Shown piece by piece: positions 41,633 through 49,004 of a DNA stretch of 51,504 nt (the first letter of the stretch is position 1; the number at the start of each line of letters is the position of its first letter). The notes under the pieces are model-generated. The model had not been told where the DNA came from, did no database searches, and was given only the letters and a program-made list of their open reading frames with translations. A program made the translations under genes and the position numbers. Source of the stretch: a virus; the IMG/VR virus record IMGVR_UViG_3300049811_000046, positions 1-51,504 of that record; one strand, given 5' to 3'.

Positions 41633-42403
41633 TTATGGAACCACCCTAAACCCATACTTGTTTCCAAGTTGGATCAGACCATCATAGTCTGGTACTTTGT
41701 TCGGGTTTTTGCGACCGATTCTCTTCTCCCAGGCCAGCCACGCTGCCTGAGCACCGCTTCCGAATGCTCCAGTTTTCAGAGAAATAGGAATCTTTGGGAA
41801 TTCCTTGTTAAGAGCGGTCTTGACTATGATTCCCTGAGTATTTGACCTATTCTTAGCGATGTTGTTCGCGGACACAACCGGGCGCTTACCCCATAGTGAT
41901 CCGTCAGGCTTGATGCCTAGTTTGTTAATCTGGCGTAGAACCTGATACAACTTTGTACCGGGCGCTAGAGCCCAGTGCATAGGATCCCAATTCTGTGGCT
42001 TGCTGTAGTCTCCACCTAGTTGCTCCGGCCCGCCCCAAATAACTAGAGCATACTTGGATTTAAGGTTCTTGGCCTTTAGGTAGCGGCCCTGCTTTGACCA
42101 CCAACCATATGCCGATGGACCCTGCTTGCCCTCCTGTGTGGCGTTAAGGTCTTCTGCTGTTCCGGAGGCGTGGTCAGACCATAGAGACGCTGATCTAGCC
42201 TCTCTATAAGCGTATCCCCAGTCATCGAATGTTCCAACATCGATAGGCGCAATAGTCTTGTGGTAGTCAGCGGCAAGAGCGATCAGCAATGGGCCGATAT
42301 CGTCACGTAGTGTGATATACCTCTTGGTGCCGGGCACCTTAAATCTCTTAATCTTTGGATTTTCTGGTGGCAGCACCACCCATCCGTTAATACTAGTTGG
42401 CAT
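41633..42403 (-). CDS. Endolysin, M15-type D,D/L,D-peptidase with C-terminal binding domain
   Basis: 256 residues. Residues 1-150 are a zinc peptidase of the M15 (VanY/endolysin) type: S76-D-HASGTAED gives His78 and Asp85, and DPMHW gives Asp140 and His143, the metal and catalytic residues. It cuts peptide cross-bridges of peptidoglycan. Residues 185-256 (TQGIIVKTALNKEF ... SGAQAAWLAWEKRIG ... DGLIQLGNKYGFRV) look like a peptidoglycan-binding domain. No signal peptide is seen, so it needs a holin. It starts in a TAATG overlap after a 29-residue ORF and is read from the promoter at 42511-42538. Confidence 0.88.
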   Translation of the reverse strand: MPTSINGWVVLPPENPKIKRFKVPGTKRYITLRDDIGPLLIALAADYHKTIAPIDVGTFDDWGYAYREARSASLWSDHASGTAEDLNATQEGKQGPSAYGWWSKQGRYLKAKNLKSKYALVIWGGPEQLGGDYSKPQNWDPMHWALAPGTKLYQVLRQINKLGIKPDGSLWGKRPVVSANNIAKNRSNTQGIIVKTALNKEFPKIPISLKTGAFGSGAQAAWLAWEKRIGRKNPNKVPDYDGLIQLGNKYGFRVVP

Positions 42404-42492
42404 TACTCATCCTCCTGAATCTGTAGCGCTATAAATTCGTCAGAAACCTCCATATCGGTAAACTCACCTGTGATAAAGTTCCAAATCTGCAT
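42403..42492 (-). CDS. 29-residue protein upstream of endolysin
   Basis: A very short ORF with the strongest signals of the block: a late promoter, AGGAGG about six bases before the ATG, and a TAATG overlap with the endolysin start. The product is acidic (17 residues MQIWNFITGEFTDMEVS, then DEFIALQIQEDE) with no membrane helix. It may be a leader peptide for coupled translation or a small protein in its own right. Confidence 0.6.
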   Translation of the reverse strand: MQIWNFITGEFTDMEVSDEFIALQIQEDE

Positions 42493-42510
42493 AGCGACCT
42501 CCTGACATCA

Positions 42511-42538
42511 ATTATACATTTTTATGATGATGATGCAA
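42511..42538 (-). promoter_or_regulatory. Late-type promoter for endolysin operon
   Basis: Minus strand TTGCAT, 16 bases, TATAAT. It lies at the very end of the ribonucleotide reductase gene. The transcript would start near 42504, about 12 bases before the ATG of the 29-residue ORF. Confidence 0.7.
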
Positions 42539-44459
42539 CATCAACTAGTTCGCACTGACCGCTAACGCAGGCTAGTTCCTGAGCCCCGCTAGTCGTGTCT
42601 TCTGTTTCGTATACAGACAGCAGTGACCAGTCGATGTGCTCTGGCATCTTCGCTACGAGCGCTTCATACCTTTCCTTGTCGATGGCCTGGTATGGGGCCT
42701 GTGGATAAACGTGGTCGTCAAACGGTAGGAACGAGATTCCTGAGACAATATCCCAGTTCTTGTAAACCCAGTCAGCGACTTCGATCCATTCGTCATCACG
42801 AACATTTACCGTAATGCTTGGGTTGTGCTCTGTCCAGTGCTGCTTGTACACCTTCCAGATCTCTAGGTGCTGAATAGCGGTCAGGTGATCTCTTGTGATC
42901 GCGCCAGGAGGGGCGGCAATTGGAAACGAGAACACGGTAGTAGTATTAGGCTTGTTGATGTCTGGCTCGTGAGGAATGCCCATATCCTTCATGAATTGTG
43001 TCATTGGGTCCTTGTTATCCGCCCGAACCGTACGAATGTAGTATTCGCTCCACCACGGGTGCATTCCGCTAGAAACACCGGCAAGTTGGCTGACTGTTCC
43101 TGATGGCTTTACTGTGGTAATAGCAACAGATTGGTTAATTCCAAATTTACCGGCCCAACGCTGGTTGCTGGCTACCGCATACTCACGAAGATCGTCAAGC
43201 CATGCGGCAGTTGTGTCTAGACCATTAGCGCCAGAAAGGGTTGGGTGGCCGAATTGTCCGGTCAGGCTTACACCTAATAGGCGCTCTTCCTCGCAGTTAC
43301 GCTTCCAGACATTACGAAGGTACTTGAAATTGGTGAATGTTGACTGTAACGTTCCGAGAAATACCGTGGCCTCCACCTTTTTCTTGAGTCTATTAAGGTC
43401 ATCGCCGTAACGGACGACGATCTCTGTCAAGTTACAGAACTCATATGGACGAAGGTTGATTTCACCACAAGGGTTGGTTCCAGCGATCTGGCTGGCGTCG
43501 CGGCGACCGTGGCGCTTTGCCTCTTTGCGTACTGTTTCAAGATTGAAGATTCCGCGCTCGCCTGACTTAGACGCTACAAGTGACTGCCACTCTTTAAGGA
43601 AACGCTCAGCGCTAGGCTTGTCGTTGTATACGGCTGAATTATTTGCCAGAACACGCTGTGGCTCTACCGCCCAGAAGTTACCCATCTTGGCCGTCTGCAT
43701 ATCGTAGTCGTCAAGGTCGGATAGGGAAATGAGAGCGGAGCGGCGGACTCCACCGACAACTACTACGTCTCCGATCTTACACATTAGGTCATGGGCTTCT
43801 ATTGGGCGTAGTTGTCTACCTGCCGCCCCCTTGAATGTCTTGATAGCGAAATCAAATAGATCAACTAGTGGCTGCGGGCCGGATGCACGACCACCGAATG
43901 TCTTTAGTCGAGCCCCGGCCGGGCGTACGTTTGTGATGTCGATAGATGGAATCTGCCCCTGCCAAAGCAGCGCTAGTAGTTCCTTGAGGGCCTTGGCCCA
44001 TCCGTACTTGCTATCCTCTACAATAATTACCGTACTGGATTTGTGGAATGACTCAGCAACCTGAGGCAACTTGTCAACATATTTACCCTCTACAGAAAAC
44101 CCAACTCCTGTTCCACACATAAGAATGTACATGGCCTCGTCAAAGGAGCGGGGCGAGTCAACTGGAATGAACGAGCAGTTGTATCCTGCTACGTGATCAC
44201 GACTAAGTGCTGGTCCTGCGGTCATAGTTGCACGCATGGAGCCTAGTGCTTCTCTATCGAAGATAAGTTCTCTTAGTTCTGCCCGCATGTCGTCTTCGAC
44301 AACGACTCCATATTTATCTTTGGCGTACGCGAGCATATAGTCCAGGTAGCGATCTACCGTTTCACCCCACGTCTCTCTGCGACCTTCGTCTTCGATCCAA
44401 CGTGCGTATCTGCTTAGGGCAATAAAGTTCTCATAGTAATTGTCGATGCTTTGCTTCAT
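42522..44459 (-). CDS. nrdJ: Class II (adenosylcobalamin) ribonucleoside-triphosphate reductase
   Basis: 645 residues; reduces NTPs to dNTPs for phage DNA synthesis, using B12 to make the radical, so it works with or without oxygen. Key residues are all present with the spacing of the Lactobacillus leichmannii enzyme: Cys95 (NCSF), NPCGEI with N329, C331 and E333, Cys342 eleven residues later, and the C-terminal redox pair C631/C636. Also GGVRRSALISL and PSGTVSQLAGVSSG. It is single-subunit and does not need NrdB. GGAGGAG lies before the ATG. With ThyX (47073-47771) it gives a nucleotide-supply set across the divergent junction. Confidence 0.94.
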   Translation of the reverse strand: MKQSIDNYYENFIALSRYARWIEDEGRRETWGETVDRYLDYMLAYAKDKYGVVVEDDMRAELRELIFDREALGSMRATMTAGPALSRDHVAGYNCSFIPVDSPRSFDEAMYILMCGTGVGFSVEGKYVDKLPQVAESFHKSSTVIIVEDSKYGWAKALKELLALLWQGQIPSIDITNVRPAGARLKTFGGRASGPQPLVDLFDFAIKTFKGAAGRQLRPIEAHDLMCKIGDVVVVGGVRRSALISLSDLDDYDMQTAKMGNFWAVEPQRVLANNSAVYNDKPSAERFLKEWQSLVASKSGERGIFNLETVRKEAKRHGRRDASQIAGTNPCGEINLRPYEFCNLTEIVVRYGDDLNRLKKKVEATVFLGTLQSTFTNFKYLRNVWKRNCEEERLLGVSLTGQFGHPTLSGANGLDTTAAWLDDLREYAVASNQRWAGKFGINQSVAITTVKPSGTVSQLAGVSSGMHPWWSEYYIRTVRADNKDPMTQFMKDMGIPHEPDINKPNTTTVFSFPIAAPPGAITRDHLTAIQHLEIWKVYKQHWTEHNPSITVNVRDDEWIEVADWVYKNWDIVSGISFLPFDDHVYPQAPYQAIDKERYEALVAKMPEHIDWSLLSVYETEDTTSGAQELACVSGQCELVDVASSS

Positions 44460-44547
44460 TAAAAGGGTCTCCTCCGGCGGGGCACACCGGCCCCTATCTG
44501 ATGTGTAGAGTTCTACTCTACCACGTTACAGTTATGGGGCGACGACT
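44460..44547 (-). promoter_or_regulatory. Leader region of reductase gene with hairpins
   Basis: An 88-base gap. The minus strand has a 7-base-pair hairpin GTAGAGT-AGA-ACTCTAC and, nearer the start codon, GGGGC-N6-GCCCC, whose 3' side runs into the GGAGGAG binding site. No convincing -10/-35 pair is present. The gap is short for a cobalamin riboswitch and I see no B12 box, so I call it only a possible translation-control leader. Confidence 0.35.
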
Positions 44548-45531
44548 TCAGGAGAACTTTTCTACTATATGTGCGAAGGCTTTTTCTGTTCGATTCAACC
44601 AGTTGTATTCGGCCCTGAAAGTCTCCGCCTGGTCGTAGAATTCGTCAGACAAGCGTTCGAATTCGTTGTACGCTTTTAGCATCTGCTCACGCAAAGACCC
44701 CTCATCCGGCATTAGTACATTTCCTGGGTGCATCTTCTGCCACGGAGAATAGACAAGTTTTGCGTCTACCTTCAGATCTTTTATATAGTCCCTGTAAGGG
44801 GCCCACTCTGTTGTGGATATTGTCGGCATTCCTGTGGCGATGGCCTGGGCCGGGATGAATCCGAACCCCTCTCCCCATGAAGGGTAAACAAGCACGTCGC
44901 AGGTCTTGTATAGGCTAACCATTTCTTCGATTGTGTACTCGCGGCTAATCAGTTTTACGTTGGGCAACTTATCTGGGGTGCATATGATTGAACCGTACTT
45001 GTCGTATACGCGCGTAGTGTTGATGTTATGGGCCTTCATCACTAGTTCTACGTCTTTTGAGTTTCCAAATAAGTCTACAAAGGCGTCTAGAACCATTTGA
45101 CCGGACTTGCGCGGGGCTGGCTCTCCGATGTGGAGGAAGCGTAGTTTGTCTCTGCGGTTGCGCTTTTTGGGTGTCCAGATTTCGTCCACGCCGTGTTCGT
45201 AGACATAGAGAGGCTTAGTTACCCCGGCCTTTTTGTAAACGTCGGCAACCCAGTCACTAGTAGTCCAAATTTCGTCGCACTGCTCCATGTGCTCTAGCCA
45301 CATTTCTGGAAGTTCTGTAGATTCCCACGGAGTGTAGCCGATCTTGTACTGATGGTCATAAAACCCGTAATATTCAGGCTGGACAAAACTTATCTGGACC
45401 GGGGCGGAGTCATCGTCAAAGGGCACCTCGTGTCCGAGCGCCACCAGTGACTTACAGATGTTATACCCCGCGACTCCGTAACCGACAGTAGTGTTCAGGT
45501 TCCCTAGGTCCGTATGGTACGATATACGCAA
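44548..45531 (-). CDS. Group 1 (GT4-type) glycosyltransferase
   Basis: 327 residues with the two-domain GT-B layout. The N-terminus (HTDLGNLNTTVGYGVAGYNI) forms the acceptor side, and LRFLHIGEPAPRKSGQMVLD followed by CDVLVYPSWGEGFGFIPAQA forms the nucleotide-sugar side. In the GT4 E-x7-E motif the first Glu (221) is kept but the second position is Gln229. It transfers a sugar from an activated donor; the target may be phage DNA or virion proteins. The start is TTG with AAAGGG seven bases upstream. It has its own late-type promoter at 45610-45638. Confidence 0.86.
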   Translation of the reverse strand: MRISYHTDLGNLNTTVGYGVAGYNICKSLVALGHEVPFDDDSAPVQISFVQPEYYGFYDHQYKIGYTPWESTELPEMWLEHMEQCDEIWTTSDWVADVYKKAGVTKPLYVYEHGVDEIWTPKKRNRRDKLRFLHIGEPAPRKSGQMVLDAFVDLFGNSKDVELVMKAHNINTTRVYDKYGSIICTPDKLPNVKLISREYTIEEMVSLYKTCDVLVYPSWGEGFGFIPAQAIATGMPTISTTEWAPYRDYIKDLKVDAKLVYSPWQKMHPGNVLMPDEGSLREQMLKAYNEFERLSDEFYDQAETFRAEYNWLNRTEKAFAHIVEKFS

Positions 45532-45609
45532 TATATTGCCCTTTGTTGGATATTGTAGATATTTCTTATACTCTACATATCTCTCATATCTTTCTCTAGT
45601 ATAAAGAAC

Positions 45610-45638
45610 ATCGTACAGCAGGTTCGTCTCTGACGCAA
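45610..45638 (-). promoter_or_regulatory. Late-type promoter for glycosyltransferase gene
   Basis: Minus strand TTGCGT, 17 bases, TACGAT. It lies in the divergent gap of 198 bases. The leader would be about 70 bases long and A+T-rich. Confidence 0.6.
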
Positions 45639-45670
45639 CTGTGTCCGGAGTAAGTGTTTTTATACACCCC

Positions 45671-45699
45671 TAGACACCGAGACGATCATGTGCTAGACT
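45671..45699 (+). promoter_or_regulatory. Promoter for rightward gene cluster
   Basis: Plus strand TAGACA, 17 bases, TAGACT, about 30 bases before the ATG at 45730, with GGAGG between. It does not belong to the TTGCNT type of the leftward arm. Confidence 0.55.
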
Positions 45700-45729
45700 A
45701 GTCAGGTTGTTTCCGCCACGGAGGTCAAC

Positions 45730-46278
45730 ATGACGACAGAAACCAAAAGGTTCATGGTCGGCGGGATCGCTAGTGCTATGCTGGCAATCCTGATCGCTGG
45801 TTCTCTCAGCCCGGCCCCCGAACCCCAGGCTTATACTAAGTCTGAAACTCCGAAGGCGGCGCAGAGCGTCACTGAGCCTTCACTCAAAGTGGCATCACAA
45901 GTAAATAACGTGGTACTCAAAAAGAAGCCAGAAGTTAAGCCACTGCGGGCGGTCAAGAAAAAGGCCAACCGTTCGGTTTCCAGAGAGTACCGGGGTAAAT
46001 ACTATAACCCACGATGGGAGAGTGTGCGAAAGTGCATTGTCCAGAGGGAATCCGGCGGTAACTACCAGGCCAAGAACAAGTGGTCTACTGCTGCTGGGGC
46101 CTATCAGTTCCTTATTTCTACATCAAACGCTGTAGCGAGGATGATGGGCAGAGGCGATCTAGTAGGAACATCTGCTAGGTACTGGTCGAAGTATGATCAA
46201 GACCGGGCCTTTTGGACTCTCTTTAATCACGGCAAGGGTAGGAGCCACTGGAACTATCCACCTAGACAGTGTTGGTGA
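45730..46278 (+). CDS. Rpf/transglycosylase-like lytic protein with membrane anchor
   Basis: 182 residues. The N-terminus has a transmembrane or signal segment (about 8-26, MVGGIASAMLAILIAGSL), then a Lys/Pro-rich linker (residues 35-90) and a lysozyme-fold domain: WESVRKCIVQRESGGNYQAK with Glu107 as likely catalytic acid, then STAAGAYQFL and SKYDQDRAFWTL. Cys102 and Cys181 could form a disulfide. Such domains cleave the glycan chain of peptidoglycan in actinobacterial resuscitation factors and phage virions. It is the first gene of the rightward arm, with GGAGG before the ATG. Confidence 0.82.
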   Translation: MTTETKRFMVGGIASAMLAILIAGSLSPAPEPQAYTKSETPKAAQSVTEPSLKVASQVNNVVLKKKPEVKPLRAVKKKANRSVSREYRGKYYNPRWESVRKCIVQRESGGNYQAKNKWSTAAGAYQFLISTSNAVARMMGRGDLVGTSARYWSKYDQDRAFWTLFNHGKGRSHWNYPPRQCW

Positions 46279-46284
46279 TATAAT
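46279..46284 (+). promoter_or_regulatory. Extended -10 promoter box near a start codon
   Basis: The plus strand has TGATATAAT, a perfect -10 with the TGn extension. It ends six bases before the ATG at 46291, which has no ribosome binding site. No clear -35 is seen. Confidence 0.4.
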
Positions 46285-46290
46285 GGTTCT

Positions 46291-46527
46291 ATGCTGGCCC
46301 AAGTTGTTAATGCCTACCTAGAAAAGATGGACGAGGGGCGGGTTCCCTATATAAAATGCGGAAACGACGCTGATCATACCCGCCCCTTTGTCCGTCTTGA
46401 CACAGACGACGAGCCTATGCTATTCTGCTTGGCGTGCGACTGGACGATGACTATCGGCGCAGGCGCATACGATGAAATGAAAAAATGTCTGTCGGTTTTC
46501 GACATCGGTTGGCTAGATGTGGACTAA
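46291..46527 (+). CDS. Small zinc-ribbon-like protein
   Basis: 78 residues. Cys23, His29 and a CLAC pair (Cys46, Cys49) could make a small zinc site. The remainder is a helix (VVNAYLEKMDEGR) and an acidic end. The start ATG lacks a ribosome binding site but lies six bases after a TATAAT, suggesting leaderless translation. Function unknown. Confidence 0.7.
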   Translation: MLAQVVNAYLEKMDEGRVPYIKCGNDADHTRPFVRLDTDDEPMLFCLACDWTMTIGAGAYDEMKKCLSVFDIGWLDVD

Positions 46528-46636
46528 TCTGTTCCTTGATTACTTGAACCTAGCCCGTGTAGTCCTTGTTACTTTGTACAAGGATATCTTTATCGACATA
46601 GTTATTCAGAAACTTTTTAAGGGGATTCAACCTTGA
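46517..46636 (+). CDS. 39-residue hydrophobic small protein
   Basis: Reads MWTNLFLDYLNLARVV, then VLVTLYKDIFIDIVIQKLF, and a short polar end. It is largely hydrophobic with scattered charges, as in small amphipathic or membrane-bound peptides. It starts inside the end of the previous gene and its stop overlaps the TTG start of the macro-domain gene as TTGA. That supports translation through it, but its own ribosome binding site is weak. Confidence 0.42.
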   Translation: MWTNLFLDYLNLARVVLVTLYKDIFIDIVIQKLFKGIQP

Positions 46637-47073
46637 CAATTATCGAGCAGCACGGCGATCTGATGGATTTTTGGCGTGCCGGAAATCTCATCGGTGTTAC
46701 TACTAATGGCTTTGTAAAGAAAAACGGTCGTGCTGTGATGGGGGCGGGTATCGCTAAGACCATTCGTGACGCCTGCCTAGACCTAGACCTAGAACTAGGT
46801 GCTCGCCTGCGTGCCCACGGAAACATCCCTATGATCTTCCCTGATCATAACATTTTCACGTTTCCTGTGAAGCATAACTGGTGGGAGGATGCCGATATCG
46901 AACTTATCGCTGAGTCTGCTCAGTATATTCATGACCGTTTTGCTGAGAGTGGCAGGCATCGTATCGATATCCCCCGCCCCGGATGCGGGAACGGAAAACT
47001 GGACTGGAAGGACGTTAAGCCAGTCCTAGAAGAAATCTTTGTAACAAACCCGACCTATGTTTGGACGTTCTAG
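46633..47073 (+). CDS. Macro-domain (ADP-ribose-binding) protein
   Basis: 146 residues, a single macro domain. The N-terminal motif IGVTTNGFVKKNGRAVMGAG corresponds to the ADP-ribose loop, and PRPGCGNGKLDWKDVKPVLE matches the second loop of DarG/TARG1-like macro domains (GCG-x-GxLDW). Such proteins bind ADP-ribose and some remove it from DNA bases or proteins. The start is TTG with AAGGGG eight bases upstream, coupled by TTGA to the small ORF before it. It lies directly before thyX. Confidence 0.85.
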   Translation: MTIIEQHGDLMDFWRAGNLIGVTTNGFVKKNGRAVMGAGIAKTIRDACLDLDLELGARLRAHGNIPMIFPDHNIFTFPVKHNWWEDADIELIAESAQYIHDRFAESGRHRIDIPRPGCGNGKLDWKDVKPVLEEIFVTNPTYVWTF

Positions 47074-47771
47074 TGATAAATGTGCTCGATAAGGGCTATG
47101 TAAGATTTGTTGACAAGATGGGATCTGACCTATCTGTTACCAATGCTGCACGTACGTCCTACGATAAAGAATCTGCTGAGTTCTCCCAGGCAGACGAGCG
47201 GCTACTAAACTTCCTACTTCGTGAAGGGCACACCTCCCCACTCCGTCACGCTGCCATGACTTTTGAGATCTATGCTCCGCTTATGGTGGCTCGGCAGCAC
47301 TGGAAGTATGCCGTAGCATCGACCTTTGTTGATGACCAGAACGGTTGGAATGAGAGCAGCCGCAGATATATAACCGAGGATGAGCAGTTCTATATTCCGG
47401 TAGGAAGGGAGTGGCGCAGCAAACCAGCAAACTCAAAGCAGGGCTCCGGTGCGCCTCTACCACTAGATGACGGTATAGAGTGGACCCTAGAGTTACAGGA
47501 GCACGTTGACCGCAGCCTGGCCCTTTACGATAAGGCGCTTGAATTCGGGATCGCTCCTGAGCAGGCACGCCTCTTCCTCCCCGCCTATGGAATGTATGTT
47601 CGCTATCGCTGGACAACGAGCCTAGCGGGTGTGCTACACTTCCTATCACAGCGTCTAGAACACGACTCACAAAAAGAGATTCAGGAGTACGCGCGGGCGG
47701 TAAAAGAATACGTCCAACTACACTTCCCAAACACTTGGAGAGCATATGAGAGTAACACTAAGTCTGCCTGA
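47073..47771 (+). CDS. thyX: Flavin-dependent thymidylate synthase
   Basis: 232 residues; makes dTMP from dUMP with FAD and methylene-tetrahydrofolate. The family signature RHRxxSxNExSxRY appears here as ARQHWKYAVAS, a few more residues, then GWNESSRRY, a stretched form seen in phage ThyX proteins. It is followed by FYIP and a conserved EWRSKP...KQGSG segment, and TSPLRHAAMTFEI is a substrate-side helix. The GTG at 47073 overlaps the macro stop by one base. A TTG at 47061 is possible but less like relatives. Confidence 0.93.
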   Translation: MINVLDKGYVRFVDKMGSDLSVTNAARTSYDKESAEFSQADERLLNFLLREGHTSPLRHAAMTFEIYAPLMVARQHWKYAVASTFVDDQNGWNESSRRYITEDEQFYIPVGREWRSKPANSKQGSGAPLPLDDGIEWTLELQEHVDRSLALYDKALEFGIAPEQARLFLPAYGMYVRYRWTTSLAGVLHFLSQRLEHDSQKEIQEYARAVKEYVQLHFPNTWRAYESNTKSA

Positions 47772-48015
47772 GAGCGCGACGGCAGAGGAACTATTAGAAG
47801 AGATCGATTTCTTCTCTAATGTCGTAAATACAATTTTTGCTATGGATAAGGATGCGGTTGTTCATGTAGGAATAGACCCAGATACAGTTAGTGAGCAGGC
47901 GATCAAGCCCGTAGGCACCTATATCTACAATAACGCCGCCCCAGACCTAGCGAATATCCCAACACCGCTGAGGCTTGTCAAGACAACACAACCGCAGGGC
48001 TTCGAGTATGACTGA
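47746..48015 (+). CDS. Hypothetical protein
   Basis: 89 residues with no recognised family. It has an acidic helix (ATAEELLEEIDFFSNVVNTI) and beta segments DAVVHVGIDP and GTYIYNNAAP. GGAGAG stands before the ATG. It overlaps thyX by 26 bases and the next gene by eight, so it belongs to a translationally coupled chain. Confidence 0.7.
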   Translation: MRVTLSLPESATAEELLEEIDFFSNVVNTIFAMDKDAVVHVGIDPDTVSEQAIKPVGTYIYNNAAPDLANIPTPLRLVKTTQPQGFEYD

Positions 48016-48610
48016 TATCATCATACAGGAAGGACCTAACGAGGGTGGCAGAGTAAACATAGAAGGCCCAGTACGCCCATTTCCGGTCGGCCAAAGGTTC
48101 TTGAACTGGTATCAGGGTGATAAGCCTGAATGGATGATGGATAAGTATGCTGAATATGTAAATGTTGACGGAGACTTTGCCTATGTGCAAAAGGGTGCTC
48201 ATCGGAACAAGGTGGATTTGTTAACACGACAGACGAACGAGCACCGCTCGCACGACTGGAAGGGTTATGATGAGATATATCCAGTGACGGCTACCTATAT
48301 TTACATCAACGATATCGCAGTTGGTGAAGTATCTACTGGAGGCGACCTACTACATCACCTTGTAGCAGTAAACAGCAGGGTCAATAAGATACTTGGCTCC
48401 CTCCCAATTGGCTGGTTTACGCAAGAGAACATAGATTCGCTCGTTGGACGAGAGGTGGCATATAAAGGCCACAGGGGCACTATTAAATATTTCATTCTTG
48501 ATCAGTTCTGCGCCATCGTTCATATTCCTGGTTTCAGCAAGGATAACGAATACTGGGACGATGACGACATCAAGATTGAGATTGATTACATAGACTGGTA
48601 TCCTAGTTAA
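48008..48610 (+). CDS. Hypothetical protein
   Basis: 200 residues from the ATG at 48008 (AGGG upstream). An upstream start at 47975 would sit deep in the previous gene. The protein is acidic and tyrosine/tryptophan-rich (FLNWYQGDKPEWMMDKYAEY, then KDNEYWDDDDIKIEIDYID). The middle part (YIYINDIAVGEVSTGGDLLH) and VGREVAYKGHRGTIKYFILD suggest two small beta domains. Function unknown. Confidence 0.72.
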   Translation: MTDIIIQEGPNEGGRVNIEGPVRPFPVGQRFLNWYQGDKPEWMMDKYAEYVNVDGDFAYVQKGAHRNKVDLLTRQTNEHRSHDWKGYDEIYPVTATYIYINDIAVGEVSTGGDLLHHLVAVNSRVNKILGSLPIGWFTQENIDSLVGREVAYKGHRGTIKYFILDQFCAIVHIPGFSKDNEYWDDDDIKIEIDYIDWYPS

Positions 48611-48811
48611 ATGGAAGAACGCGAGATGGACGACCTAACTGACCTGCTGACTGCTATCTATATCCAGCAGTCACGCATGTACGATATACTTGTACGTATG
48701 CTTATGTTGCAGGATCAGGAAGTAGCGATTGCTATGGTAGAGGCTCATGAAAAGGGGGAACTCTATGGGCCTCCACCCGCACTGGTTGGCGAAAATGAAC
48801 AGTCTGCTTGA
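48611..48811 (+). CDS. Small acidic hypothetical protein
   Basis: 66 residues, almost all helix (DDLTDLLTAIYIQQSRMYDI, then RMLMLQDQEVAIAMVEAHEK). The ATG directly follows the preceding stop. A second ATG at 48626 has a better placed GGAAGAA and may be the real start. It overlaps the next gene by 47 bases in another frame. Confidence 0.62.
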   Translation: MEEREMDDLTDLLTAIYIQQSRMYDILVRMLMLQDQEVAIAMVEAHEKGELYGPPPALVGENEQSA

Positions 48812-49004
48812 CAGGTTCACGTTCGACGGTCACTGGCATCGCTACGAGACGCCTAATATCTCGATAAAACTATCCATCGGTGATATTTTCTATATTTTCT
48901 ATATAGAGGCTCGGCAGAACGGAAGGCAATTCGTCTACTGCGACGATAGTTACGAGAAAACGGTGAACGTTCTTGAAAATCTCATCACCTACGAGTCGAT
49001 CTGA
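48765..49004 (+). CDS. Hypothetical protein
   Basis: 79 residues from the ATG at 48765, chosen because AGGGGG lies six to seven bases before it. The ORF also reads from 48747. Contains FTFDGHWHRYETPNISIKL and FYIFYIEARQNGRQFVYCD, an aromatic beta-rich sequence without a known motif. It overlaps the genes before and after. Confidence 0.6.
   Translation: MGLHPHWLAKMNSLLDRFTFDGHWHRYETPNISIKLSIGDIFYIFYIEARQNGRQFVYCDDSYEKTVNVLENLITYESI

Noticed and set aside
44460-44547. Cobalamin riboswitch before the B12-dependent reductase
   Set aside because: The leader is short and lacks a recognisable B12 box; only simple hairpins are visible.
47281-47745. Minus-strand ORF opposite thyX
   Set aside because: Antisense of a clearly recognised enzyme.
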